A stretch of 48,965 nucleotides of DNA from Lachnospiraceae bacterium (GTDB lineage Bacteria; Bacillota; Clostridia; Lachnospirales; Lachnospiraceae). The stretch is from positions 1-48,965 of the forward strand of contig CAAFTS010000022.1 of NCBI GenBank assembly GCA_900765975.1. Reading direction: 5' to 3'. Of this stretch, positions 1-8,069 are shown piece by piece. Below the pieces are notes generated by a model. It was given only the letters and a program-made list of their open reading frames with translations, searched no databases and was not told the origin of the DNA. Both the position numbers and the translations under genes were made by a program. Every line of letters begins with the position of its first letter. Within the stretch, counting starts at the first letter, position 1.

Positions 1-912
1 CAACGACACTATATGCATCCCCGCAAATAAAGTATTGTCACACCCCATCACCGACATATCTCCCGGCACTTTATATTTTGCATCATACAGAGCATCCAGG
101 ATTCCAAACGCGATCATATCATTGAGCCCCACAATTGCCGTCAATTGTTTCTGTTCTTTGAGAAGTTCCTGTGTCAGATCGTATCCGATCCGATATTCGG
201 AATCAATCCCCGTCACATCTTCATCGATGGATTCATTTGCCGCTTTGATCACAACATGATCGCCCAGACCGGCCTCCTGAAACTCTTTCAAAAATCCCTC
301 TACACGTTTGGATCGCTGCTTTTGCCGCACCGTTAGAGGCGGAGCGATATACGCCACATCTCGATGCCCCAATTCCAACAGATGACTGGCCATGATGCGC
401 CCTAGTTTGGAATTGTCTAATTCCACTGCATCTACATCCAGCCGTTCGTTCTGATTATTAATTACTGCAAACGGAATCTTCTGCGACATTTCTTCTATCA
501 TAGGAAGAAACATACGGCTTGGATTACACATATAAATTACACCATGCGGATTTAAAAACGGAAGCATCTTTAAATAGCGTTCTTCCAGTTCCAGATTTCT
601 CTGGGTGTTGCACACAAACAATCCATATCCCTGCTCGATTGCTCTGGATTCAATGCCTTGCAATAACATGACATAATAGGGATTTGTCAGATTCGGGCAG
701 AACGCAACGAGCAATTTTTGCTTCTTGTTCTCTTTGCGCGCCCGGCGTTTCGGCAGTTCGTACCCTAGCTCCCGCGCCGCATTTTCCACTCGCAGAATGA
801 CGTCTTTGGAAAATGATACGTTATATTTTTTATTTAGCACCATCGACACTGTTGCCTGAGATACACCGGCACGCCTTGCCACATCAGAAGAGGTTACTTT
901 CTTTTTACTCAT
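1..912 (-). CDS. LacI/GalR-family transcriptional regulator (3' end cut by window)
   Basis: This is a DNA-binding repressor of the LacI family whose last roughly 30 residues lie outside the window; 304 codons are visible against a usual 330-340. The N-terminus carries the LacI helix-turn-helix (residues about 5-26, with DVARRAGVSQATVS and a hinge-helix region following). The periplasmic-binding-protein-like sensor domain follows, with NPYYVMLLQGIE near residue 78 and GHRDVAYIAPP near 182. The ATG at 912 is preceded by GAGGAGG at a good distance, and a second ATG at 917 is out of frame. The ligand is not readable from the sequence, and no sugar-utilisation gene lies beside it in the window. 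recR ends 24 bp upstream of this start and faces the same way, so read-through is possible, but the gene probably has its own promoter. Confidence 0.93.
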   Translation of the reverse strand, partial: MSKKKVTSSDVARRAGVSQATVSMVLNKKYNVSFSKDVILRVENAARELGYELPKRRARKENKKQKLLVAFCPNLTNPYYVMLLQGIESRAIEQGYGLFVCNTQRNLELEERYLKMLPFLNPHGVIYMCNPSRMFLPMIEEMSQKIPFAVINNQNERLDVDAVELDNSKLGRIMASHLLELGHRDVAYIAPPLTVRQKQRSKRVEGFLKEFQEAGLGDHVVIKAANESIDEDVTGIDSEYRIGYDLTQELLKEQKQLTAIVGLNDMIAFGILDALYDAKYKVPGDMSVMGCDNTLFAGMHIVSL

Positions 913-936
913 ATCATGCTCCTCCTCTGTTTGTTC

Positions 937-1533
937 TTATAACTCTGTACGTCCGTCCAGCGCCCGCAAAAGTGTTACTTCATCAATATACTCTAAGTCT
1001 CCACCTACCGGAACACCACTGGCGATCCGGCTGACTTTAATCCCTGCAGGCTTAATCAGCTTGCTGATATACATCGCTGTTGTTTCACCCTCCAGGCTGG
1101 AATTTGTTGCAATGATCACTTCGTCAACATCTCCCTGCAGCCGCTCCATTAATTCTTTCAGCCGAATATCCCCCGGCCCGATTCCGAGCATCGGAGAAAT
1201 TGCTCCATGAAGCACATGATAAACTCCGTTATACTTTCCCGTCTTCTCATAAGCCGCAAGATCCCTCGGAGTCTCCACCACCATAATCGTCTTCTGATCT
1301 CTGTCCGGATTTTTGCAGATTGGACATAACTCCTGATCGGTCAATGTACAACACTGAGCACAATACCGCACATTGTTTCTCGCATCCACCATCGTCTTTG
1401 CAAGGTGCTCTACCTGCTCCTTCGGCATATTGATCACATGAAATGCCAAACGTTGTGCTGACTTCGCTCCAATCCCCGGAAGTCTTGAAAATTCTTCGAT
1501 CAGCCGGCTGATTTGATTGCTATAGTACTCCAT
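937..1533 (-). CDS. recR: Recombination mediator RecR
   Basis: RecR loads RecA at single-stranded gaps together with RecF and RecO. The 198-residue length is standard. An N-terminal helix-hairpin-helix (LPGIGAKSAQRLAFHV, about residues 18-33) is followed by a four-cysteine zinc site (CAQCC...CPIC, about 58-73), a Toprim domain beginning at IMVVETPRDL, and the C-terminal LTRIASGVP-type region (here SRIASGVPVGGDLEYIDEVTL). The ATG at 1533 directly abuts the stop of the ybaB-like gene at 1534, and dnaX is just upstream, giving the dnaX-ybaB-recR order common across bacteria. The gene is very likely cotranscribed and translationally coupled with them. Confidence 0.97.
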   Translation of the reverse strand: MEYYSNQISRLIEEFSRLPGIGAKSAQRLAFHVINMPKEQVEHLAKTMVDARNNVRYCAQCCTLTDQELCPICKNPDRDQKTIMVVETPRDLAAYEKTGKYNGVYHVLHGAISPMLGIGPGDIRLKELMERLQGDVDEVIIATNSSLEGETTAMYISKLIKPAGIKVSRIASGVPVGGDLEYIDEVTLLRALDGRTEL

Positions 1534-1884
1534 TTATAAGCCGAAGCCTCCCATTCCCATGCCACCTGTGAGTTTGGACATTGCTGCTCCGGACTCTTCT
1601 TCTACCTTGCGCAGCGCTTCATTTGTAGCCGCCACGATCAGGTCTTCTAACATCTCGATATCATCTGGATCTACCACTTCTTCTGCCAGTTTCACTTTCA
1701 GCACTTCACGCTTGCCGGACACAGTGATCTCAACTGCTCCGCCGCCTGCAGTTGCAGTAAATTCCTTTGTCTCCATTTCCTTTGCCTGTTCTTCCATCTG
1801 ACGCTGCATCTTCTGTGCCTGTTTCATCAGATTTGCCATATTTCCCGGCATACCACCGCCCGGGAATCCACCACGTTTTGCCAT
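1534..1884 (-). CDS. YbaB/EbfC nucleoid-associated protein
   Basis: This is a small DNA-binding protein of the YbaB/EbfC family, 116 residues, acting as a homodimer on the nucleoid. The family pattern is visible: a glycine/methionine-rich N-terminus ([19 protein letters not shown]), an amphipathic helix with [14 protein letters not shown], the beta-rich core [16 protein letters not shown], and a C-terminal helix with [10 protein letters not shown] followed by a Gly/Met-rich tail. It sits between dnaX (4-bp gap) and recR (no gap), the near-universal arrangement, which supports a link to replication and repair. No own promoter is seen. Confidence 0.96.
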   Translation of the reverse strand: MAKRGGFPGGGMPGNMANLMKQAQKMQRQMEEQAKEMETKEFTATAGGGAVEITVSGKREVLKVKLAEEVVDPDDIEMLEDLIVAATNEALRKVEEESGAAMSKLTGGMGMGGFGL

Positions 1885-1888
1885 GTCT

Positions 1889-3463
1889 TTAATCCTCCAC
1901 TGTTATTTCCATATGAATGACATTTTCCATATGTCGTTCCAAATCTACAAAGGTATCTTCAAAACGTCGGCCGTCTTCTACCTGCCGCACTTCTACCTCT
2001 ACTTTTTTGCCGATCCGCTGCTCGATCAATGACTCTAGTTCTTCCTTATGGTCTTCCCGCCCTACAATTGAGGCGCCCATCCCATCCGGAAGCACTACCA
2101 TCAGCCGATTGTCTCCGCCCAGACTCAGTCTGGCCTTTTTCAGATAAGTCCGCACCGGTCCCGATGTCTCATCGGCTATCGACCGGAAGTTTTTCACAAC
2201 TTCCTGCACATCCTCCGGAACTGCCAGCGGCGCCTCCGGTTTCGGCTGTTTTTCTGTCTCGATCCGCTGCTCTCTCTCCGGCTCACCACCATATTGACGT
2301 ACCGGAACACCTTGCTCCAGTTTTTCCTCTACTGCACGAATCCGATCCAGTAAGGAGTCCTGACTCACTTCCATCGCCGGTGTACATAATTTAATCAATG
2401 CCACCTCCAAAAGCACTCGCTTCTGTGTCGCATACTTCAATTGTCCGGATAATTCTGAAAAAATACGGATATACCGCAGCAGCATATCAACCTCGATCAT
2501 CTGCGCTTCTTCCTTTAATTGCGCCAGATTCTCACTGGATACATCCAGAACATCTTCTATACTATCAGACGTTTTCACCAAAAGCAAGTTCCGAAGATAC
2601 CAGGTAAAATCTGTTGCCAGCTGTGTCAGCTCTCTTCCCTGCATCACCAGCTCTTCCACCATATCCAAAACCTTCGCTACATCTCTTGCCAGAATACTTC
2701 GCAGCAATCTGCTGAATACATCCGTATCCACAGCGCCAAGTACCTCCAGCACATGGTCATACGTCAGTTTCTGACCAAGATAAAATGCAATGCACTGGTC
2801 TAACAAGCTCAACGCATCTCGCATCGATCCGTCTGCCGCCTTTGCAATATAGCGAATTGCCTTTTCCTCGACTTCCACCTGTTCCGCGTCCATCAGTTCC
2901 TGCAGCCTGGCTGAAATCGTATCAATCGTAATCCGCTTGAAATCATAGTGCTGACAACGGGATAAAATCGTAATCGGAATCTTATGTACCTCCGTTGTTG
3001 CCAAAATAAAAATAACATACTCCGGCGGCTCTTCCAGTGTTTTCAAGAGTGCATTAAACGCTCCGATAGACAACATATGCACCTCATCTATGATATACAC
3101 CTTGTATTTCCCCTCGGTCGGACGGTAAGTAACCTCTTCCCGGATTTCACGAATATTATCCACACCGTTGTTTGATGCCGCATCGATTTCAATCACATTC
3201 ATAGAGGTCCCCGCCGCAATGGATCTGCACATGGCACATTCGCCACATGGACTTCCATTTACCGGATGTTCACAGTTTACCGCCTTAGCAAATATCTTGG
3301 CCACAGTCGTCTTTCCCGTTCCCCGCGTACCGCAGAACAAATATGCATGCCCAATTCGATTCGCCTTAATCTGATTCTGTAATGTCGTAATGATATGTTC
3401 CTGTCCTTTTACATCTTCAAATGCAGTCGGACGGAACTTTCTATATAATGCCGTATATGACAT
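1889..3463 (-). CDS. dnaX: DNA polymerase III subunit gamma/tau
   Basis: This is the clamp-loader ATPase of the replicative polymerase. The 524-residue protein starts with [18 protein letters not shown], then carries Walker A (GTRGTGKTT, about residues 45-53), a zinc-binding cysteine set ([16 protein letters not shown]), Walker B ([11 protein letters not shown]), sensor 1 (FILATTE) and the SRC motif (LSRCQHYDF). The C-terminal tau-like portion is short, as in many Clostridia. The start at 3463 follows AAAAGGAGTTTTCC. It heads the dnaX-ybaB-recR block. pfkA ends 34 bp upstream on the same strand, so limited read-through is possible. I did not see an obvious programmed-frameshift site that would generate gamma, but I did not search exhaustively. 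Confidence 0.97.
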   Translation of the reverse strand: MSYTALYRKFRPTAFEDVKGQEHIITTLQNQIKANRIGHAYLFCGTRGTGKTTVAKIFAKAVNCEHPVNGSPCGECAMCRSIAAGTSMNVIEIDAASNNGVDNIREIREEVTYRPTEGKYKVYIIDEVHMLSIGAFNALLKTLEEPPEYVIFILATTEVHKIPITILSRCQHYDFKRITIDTISARLQELMDAEQVEVEEKAIRYIAKAADGSMRDALSLLDQCIAFYLGQKLTYDHVLEVLGAVDTDVFSRLLRSILARDVAKVLDMVEELVMQGRELTQLATDFTWYLRNLLLVKTSDSIEDVLDVSSENLAQLKEEAQMIEVDMLLRYIRIFSELSGQLKYATQKRVLLEVALIKLCTPAMEVSQDSLLDRIRAVEEKLEQGVPVRQYGGEPEREQRIETEKQPKPEAPLAVPEDVQEVVKNFRSIADETSGPVRTYLKKARLSLGGDNRLMVVLPDGMGASIVGREDHKEELESLIEQRIGKKVEVEVRQVEDGRRFEDTFVDLERHMENVIHMEITVED

Positions 3464-3497
3464 GGAAAACTCCTTTTATTTTTACTTTCTACTTGCC

Positions 3498-4580
3498 TTA
3501 CTCATCCTTCTCGCCAAAACTGATCCCCAGCAATTTTGCCTCTTTGATCAAGCTGCAATTCGGATCCACATACTTCAGTTTACCGGCAACTTCCTCTAAC
3601 GGAACTGCAGTTGTTTCATTATTTATCATCGCAACCATATATCCATACTGCTCATTCAGGATCAGCTCCGCAGCCTTAGCGCCAACTCTGGAAGAAAATA
3701 CCCGATCGTAAGGGCATGGTGAACCGCCTCGCTGGGTATGTCCCGGAACAGTGATCCGCACTTCTTTCTCTGTCTTCGCCTGAATCTGCTCTGCCAGTTC
3801 ATAAGCAATCGACGGATATTTCCGCTTTGCCAGTTTCTCTTTATACTCTTTCTTCTTTAACTTCGCATCTTCCTTGGAAATCGCACCTTCCGCAACTGCC
3901 AGTATTGTAAATGCCTTGCCTGCTGCACTTCGTTTCTGGATCACGTTAGTAATTGCTTCAATATCATACGGAATTTCCGGAAGCAAAATAATATCTGCAC
4001 CGCCTGCAATTCCTGCATGAAGCGTTACATGTCCTACTTTATGCCCCATTACTTCTATAATAAACACACGACTGTGAGAAGTTGCAGTTGTATGAATCCG
4101 GTCAATGGTATCTGTCGCAATATCTACCGCACTCTGAAAACCAAATGTCATATCGGTTCCCCACAGATCATTATCAATCGTCTTTGGAAGCGTAATGATA
4201 TTCAATCCTTCTTCTCTGAGAAGATTTGCCGTCTTATGCGTTCCGTTCCCGCCTAAGATCACCAGACAATTCAAGCTCAATTTGTGATATGTATGTTTCA
4301 TTGCGGCAACCTTATCAATCCCATCTTTATCCGGCACCCGCATCAGCTTAAACGGCTGTCTGGAAGTTCCCAGAATGGTACCGCCCCGGGTCAGAATCCC
4401 GGAAAAATCCTTAGATGTAAGCATTTTAAAGTTACCGTAAATAAGTCCTTTATATCCATCTTCAAATCCGAAGATTTCCACATCATCCCGCTCGGAACAA
4501 ATGCCTTTTACCACTCCGCGCATAGCAGCATTCAACGCCTGACAGTCTCCGCCGCTTGTCAACATACCGATTCGTAACAT
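3498..4580 (-). CDS. pfkA: 6-phosphofructokinase, atypical donor-site type
   Basis: This is a phosphofructokinase-family enzyme of glycolysis, 360 residues. The family frame is clear: an N-terminal TSGGDCQALNAAMRG, the donor loop GGNGTH at about residues 110-115, the catalytic PKTIDND at 132-138, the fructose-6-phosphate motif region EVMGHKVGH at about 176-184, and GHTQRGGSPCPYDR near the C-terminus. Two positions used to tell ATP from pyrophosphate enzymes are mixed: Gly at the 104-equivalent (G113) is ATP-like, while Lys at the 124-equivalent (K133) is typical of pyrophosphate or group-III enzymes. The usual metal-binding Asp of GGDG is Asn (N112), and the usual MGR is MGH. The phosphoryl donor is therefore uncertain, and it may be a second, non-housekeeping PFK. 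Confidence 0.9.
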   Translation of the reverse strand: MLRIGMLTSGGDCQALNAAMRGVVKGICSERDDVEIFGFEDGYKGLIYGNFKMLTSKDFSGILTRGGTILGTSRQPFKLMRVPDKDGIDKVAAMKHTYHKLSLNCLVILGGNGTHKTANLLREEGLNIITLPKTIDNDLWGTDMTFGFQSAVDIATDTIDRIHTTATSHSRVFIIEVMGHKVGHVTLHAGIAGGADIILLPEIPYDIEAITNVIQKRSAAGKAFTILAVAEGAISKEDAKLKKKEYKEKLAKRKYPSIAYELAEQIQAKTEKEVRITVPGHTQRGGSPCPYDRVFSSRVGAKAAELILNEQYGYMVAMINNETTAVPLEEVAGKLKYVDPNCSLIKEAKLLGISFGEKDE

Positions 4581-4660
4581 ATCTGATTCCTCCTGTTCCT
4601 GCTCAATCTTATCTCCGATTTATTTTAGCACATTTTCTCTCATTTTCATAGATTCAAGGA

Positions 4661-5644
4661 TTATTCCAAAATCTGGACTACGATCTGCCACAGCCAGAAT
4701 GCCAGATAGCAGAGCATTCCCAGATTCAAGATTGTCGTGCGGAACCGCTGCCCCTTTGGAATCTCAAATTCTCCCGAATTGCACTTTATTTTCTTTACGT
4801 GAAGTGCCCAACAGATAATGCCTGCAATCACAAGCAATAATACAAAAATCGAATATCCAAAAAAGAAGAGAATCTGAACTCCATAATTTGTCAGCAATGA
4901 AAGCATTTCTTCTGAATTTCCCGCCACATGTTCAACTTGATTGAAGAAGTCTGATTCCAGCATTAAAATTCCCGGAATCGAACCCATAAAATTAATTGTC
5001 GCATGGAGCAGTACCGTATACCGCAGACGCCCTGTTTTCACATAAATAAATCCGAAGAACACACCTAATCCAAATGCATATGCAAACTGGTTCAAATTTC
5101 CATGAAACAATCCAAACATCAAACCCGACAATACAATGGCAACCCCTTCGCCATATGCAGCCATTCGATCAATGAGAACTTTCCGGAATATATATTCCTC
5201 AACAATGGGAGCCAGAATCACCATAACAATGAGCGCCGTCATCGGGGACAACCCGCTTACAACCTGCTCCAATGGATTTGCAACCGGCGAGCCTTTTATG
5301 ACGCCAAAGGCTCCCGTCAAAAACAGCCCCACCAGATTTGCAAGGTACATCAATACATAACTCATCAAAAAAGCGACCAGCCATTTCCCCACTCCCATTT
5401 TGTGCTGTGGCAAATGAACTGTCGGTATCCGCCGCACCATACACACCAGCAATGGCATCGCAATCAGATAGTTCGCAGCCGAAGATACGAACAGAGCTAC
5501 ATTGATATCTGACATCTGCTCCGGGGCAATCAGCACTGCAATCCGCCCAACTATCAACTGCACAAGAAAGGTCAGAACAGATCCTGCAAAATATGCCCCT
5601 CCGATTTTCGAAAAATGTTTCCTTGCAATTCTACTATCCTCCAT
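4661..5644 (-). CDS. CPBP-family intramembrane metalloprotease
   Basis: This is a polytopic membrane protein of the CPBP (CAAX protease and bacteriocin-processing, Abi) family, 327 residues with about eight predicted membrane segments. The diagnostic motifs are present in order: PIVEEYIFRKVL (the EExxxR glutamate pair), FGLFHGN (FxxxH), and LLHATINFMGS (HxxxN/D type). These residues form the intramembrane glutamic/metal-type active site in the family. Substrates are unknown; relatives process prenylated proteins or peptides, or protect against bacteriocins. The ATG at 5644 follows GGAGGAACCGCG. It is transcribed divergently from the DUF1015 gene, with an AT-rich 122-bp gap that holds a TATAAT on the minus strand (5682-5687). 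Confidence 0.9.
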   Translation of the reverse strand: MEDSRIARKHFSKIGGAYFAGSVLTFLVQLIVGRIAVLIAPEQMSDINVALFVSSAANYLIAMPLLVCMVRRIPTVHLPQHKMGVGKWLVAFLMSYVLMYLANLVGLFLTGAFGVIKGSPVANPLEQVVSGLSPMTALIVMVILAPIVEEYIFRKVLIDRMAAYGEGVAIVLSGLMFGLFHGNLNQFAYAFGLGVFFGFIYVKTGRLRYTVLLHATINFMGSIPGILMLESDFFNQVEHVAGNSEEMLSLLTNYGVQILFFFGYSIFVLLLVIAGIICWALHVKKIKCNSGEFEIPKGQRFRTTILNLGMLCYLAFWLWQIVVQILE

Positions 5645-5766
5645 CGCGGTTCCTCCGAATTTCTTTTTGTTTTATTGTTTTATTATAGTAGAACTTCTTT
5701 AATTATGCTACACTCTATATAATATAATTTTAAAGAATCAATTTTATCAAAAAAGGAGTTTTTCCT

Positions 5767-6999
5767 ATGACAATGATACGACCTTTTTGTGGCATCCACC
5801 CTGCCCCATCCCTTGCCGCAGCGATTGCGGCGCTCCCCTACGATGTATATCATCGTGCAGAGGCAACGGAAATCGTGCAAAAAAATCCTTATTCTTTCTT
5901 AAAAATCGACCGCGCGGAAACTCAATTTCCCCCAGATACGGATATGTATTCTGAGGAAGTATATTGTCGTGCAAGAGACACCTTCCATGCAATGCTCTCC
6001 GACGGTTCCTTTGTTCAAGACGACACACAGTGTTTTTATTTATATGCGCTGACTATGGAGAATCGCACACAGACCGGAATCGTAGGCTGCGCCTCCATAG
6101 ACGATTACCTGAACAGTACCATCCGCAAACACGAAAACACACGCGCAGAGAAAGAACTTGACCGGATACGCCATATTGATACTTTGAGCGCGCAGACCGG
6201 ACCAATATTTCTTGCCTATCGCCACAATCCGGAACTTCATCAGATAATCCGGCAATACAAATGCACCCATCCACTGTTTGACTTTGTAAGCGAGGATGGC
6301 ATCCGGCATCAGATCTGGAAAATCGCCGATAAAAATATTTGTGGAAAAATCTCCGCAATATTTGAAACCATTCACTCTGTTTATATTGCAGATGGGCACC
6401 ATCGTGCTGCATCCGCTGTCAAAGTCGGATTAAAACGCCGAAAAGAACATCCTGATTATACCGGCAGCGAGAGCTTTAACTACTTTTTATCCGTACTATT
6501 TCCGGCAGATGAACTTAAAATTTACGATTATAACCGCATTGTAGAAGACCGAAACGGATATAGCACAAACGAATTACTGGCTGCGCTGCAAAAAGATTTC
6601 CATATAACAGAAAATAAATGTGCAGTCTCTAAAGGAAGTTTTTCTATGTACTGCGACGGAATCTGGTATCAATTGACGGCGAAACAGCATCTATATACCT
6701 CAGATCCGGTAAATGATTTAGATGTGTCAATCTTACAAAATGCCATCCTTCAGCCTTTGCTTGGCATCGAAGATCCGAAAACAGATTCCCGCATCCAATT
6801 TGTGGGAGGAATTTACGGACTGAAAAAACTCATCCAACTTGTAGACGAAAAACCTGAACGTCTTGCATTTGCCATGCACCCAACTTCCATGGACGAGTTA
6901 TTTACCGTTGCAGATGCCAATCGGCTTATGCCGCCAAAATCTACATGGTTCGAGCCCAAATTAAGAAGTGGATTATTCATTCATAAAATAGAAAATTAA
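5767..6999 (+). CDS. DUF1015 family protein (DGHHR motif)
   Basis: A 410-residue cytosolic protein recognised as DUF1015. The N-terminus IRPFCGIHPAPS and the PYDV segment are typical, as are KHENTR (about residues 121-126) and the central VYIADGHHRAASA with D209, G210, H211, H212 and R213. The DGHHR box resembles that of ParB/Srx-fold proteins, and some proteins with that box (SerK, SbnI) are free-serine kinases, so a small-molecule kinase role is an inference only. In many Clostridia, DUF1015 genes sit near serine biosynthesis genes; here none is adjacent. The start follows AAAAAGGAG, and a tandem TATAAT block at 5718-5728 may be its promoter. The next gene, map, has its own promoter. Confidence 0.85.
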   Translation: MTMIRPFCGIHPAPSLAAAIAALPYDVYHRAEATEIVQKNPYSFLKIDRAETQFPPDTDMYSEEVYCRARDTFHAMLSDGSFVQDDTQCFYLYALTMENRTQTGIVGCASIDDYLNSTIRKHENTRAEKELDRIRHIDTLSAQTGPIFLAYRHNPELHQIIRQYKCTHPLFDFVSEDGIRHQIWKIADKNICGKISAIFETIHSVYIADGHHRAASAVKVGLKRRKEHPDYTGSESFNYFLSVLFPADELKIYDYNRIVEDRNGYSTNELLAALQKDFHITENKCAVSKGSFSMYCDGIWYQLTAKQHLYTSDPVNDLDVSILQNAILQPLLGIEDPKTDSRIQFVGGIYGLKKLIQLVDEKPERLAFAMHPTSMDELFTVADANRLMPPKSTWFEPKLRSGLFIHKIEN

Positions 7000-7030
7000 A
7001 GAATAAATATAGCAGATATGAGCTTGCACA

Positions 7031-7059
7031 TTGACAGAATGCGATTATCGTGTTTAAAT
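7031..7059 (+). promoter_or_regulatory. Likely sigma-A promoter for map
   Basis: TTGACA at 7031-7036 and TTAAAT at 7054-7059 are separated by exactly 17 bp, upstream of the methionine aminopeptidase gene. A second TATAAT-like block lies closer to the start near 7101. The first element is the better match. Confidence 0.55.
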
Positions 7060-7126
7060 TGACGTGATATAGGAATCAATTTTCTTTATTTTCGGAAATT
7101 TATAATATAAAAGGAGATGTAAAAAC

Positions 7127-7990
7127 ATGGAACGTAATGCCCCTTGCTGGTGTGGCAGCGGAAAAAAATACAAAAAATGTCATATGCAGATCGAAGAAAA
7201 GATCAAACTTCACAAAGATAATGGTGAGATTGTTCCAAGCAGAAAAATTCTGAAGACACCTTATCAGATTGAAATGATTAAAAAGAGCGCTGCTCTTAAT
7301 ACTGCAGTTTTGGATGAAGTTGCAAAAAAAATTCACATCGGAATGAGCACTGCTGAGATTGACCAAATTGTTTATGACTACACAACGAAACACGGCGGAA
7401 TCCCGGCGCCATTGAACTATCAGGGATTTCCTAAGAGTGTATGTACTTCACTCAATAACGAGATCTGTCATGGAATTCCGGATGAAAATATTATCCTGCA
7501 GGAAGGAGATATTATTAACGTAGATGTCTCCACGATTCTGGACGGATTCTATTCAGATGCCTCTCGTATGTTCACCATGGGTAACATTTCTGAACGTGCA
7601 CAGCGGATCGTCAAAGTAACGGAAGAGTGTGTACAGCGTGGTCTTGCCGCAGCAAAACCATGGGGTCATCTCGGAGACATTGCTGATGCAATCAACACAC
7701 ATGCGCAGGCAAACGGTTACTCTGTTGTAGAAGATATCGGCGGGCATGGCATCGGTCTTCAGTTTCACGAAGACCCATTTGTCAGCTATGTCACTCCAAA
7801 AGGAAGTGAGATGCTCCTTGTTCCGGGCATGATGTTTACAATCGAGCCGATGATCAATGAAGGAAGTCCTGACTTCTTTGTAGATGAAGACAACGATTGG
7901 ACTGTATATACGATCGATGACGGGCTCTCTGCTCAGATCGAATACATGGTACTTGTGACAGAAAACGGCATTGAAGTATTAACCAAATAA
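7127..7990 (+). CDS. map: Methionine aminopeptidase with N-terminal SEC-C zinc motif
   Basis: This removes N-terminal methionine from nascent proteins in the cytosol. The 287-residue protein is about 35-40 residues longer than the basic type I enzyme because it starts with a SEC-C motif (NAPCWCGSGKKYKKCH, residues 4-19), a zinc-binding module also found at the C-terminus of SecA. The peptidase part (from about residue 38) has the catalytic histidine in ICHGIPDE, metal ligands in VDVSTILDGFYSDASR, GGHGIGLQFHEDP, FTIEPMIN and AQIEYMVLV. The start follows AAAAGGAGATGTAAAAAC. A terminator lies directly downstream. The SEC-C motif probably helps it reach the ribosome, an inference from the module's use elsewhere. 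Confidence 0.96.
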   Translation: MERNAPCWCGSGKKYKKCHMQIEEKIKLHKDNGEIVPSRKILKTPYQIEMIKKSAALNTAVLDEVAKKIHIGMSTAEIDQIVYDYTTKHGGIPAPLNYQGFPKSVCTSLNNEICHGIPDENIILQEGDIINVDVSTILDGFYSDASRMFTMGNISERAQRIVKVTEECVQRGLAAAKPWGHLGDIADAINTHAQANGYSVVEDIGGHGIGLQFHEDPFVSYVTPKGSEMLLVPGMMFTIEPMINEGSPDFFVDEDNDWTVYTIDDGLSAQIEYMVLVTENGIEVLTK

Positions 7991-8004
7991 TCTTTTCACG
8001 TAAA

Positions 8005-8040
8005 AAACGCAGATGGTTTGCCGCCACCTGCGTTTTCTTT
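8005..8040 (+). terminator. Rho-independent terminator, map / histidine kinase junction
   Basis: CGCAG-A-TGG (8008-8016) pairs with CCA-C-CTGCG (8024-8032) around a seven-base loop, followed by TTTTCTTTT. A-rich sequence on the left side means it could also stop the convergent histidine kinase transcript. Confidence 0.85.
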
Positions 8041-8069
8041 TGATATGATGTTGGGATCATAAAGGCATC

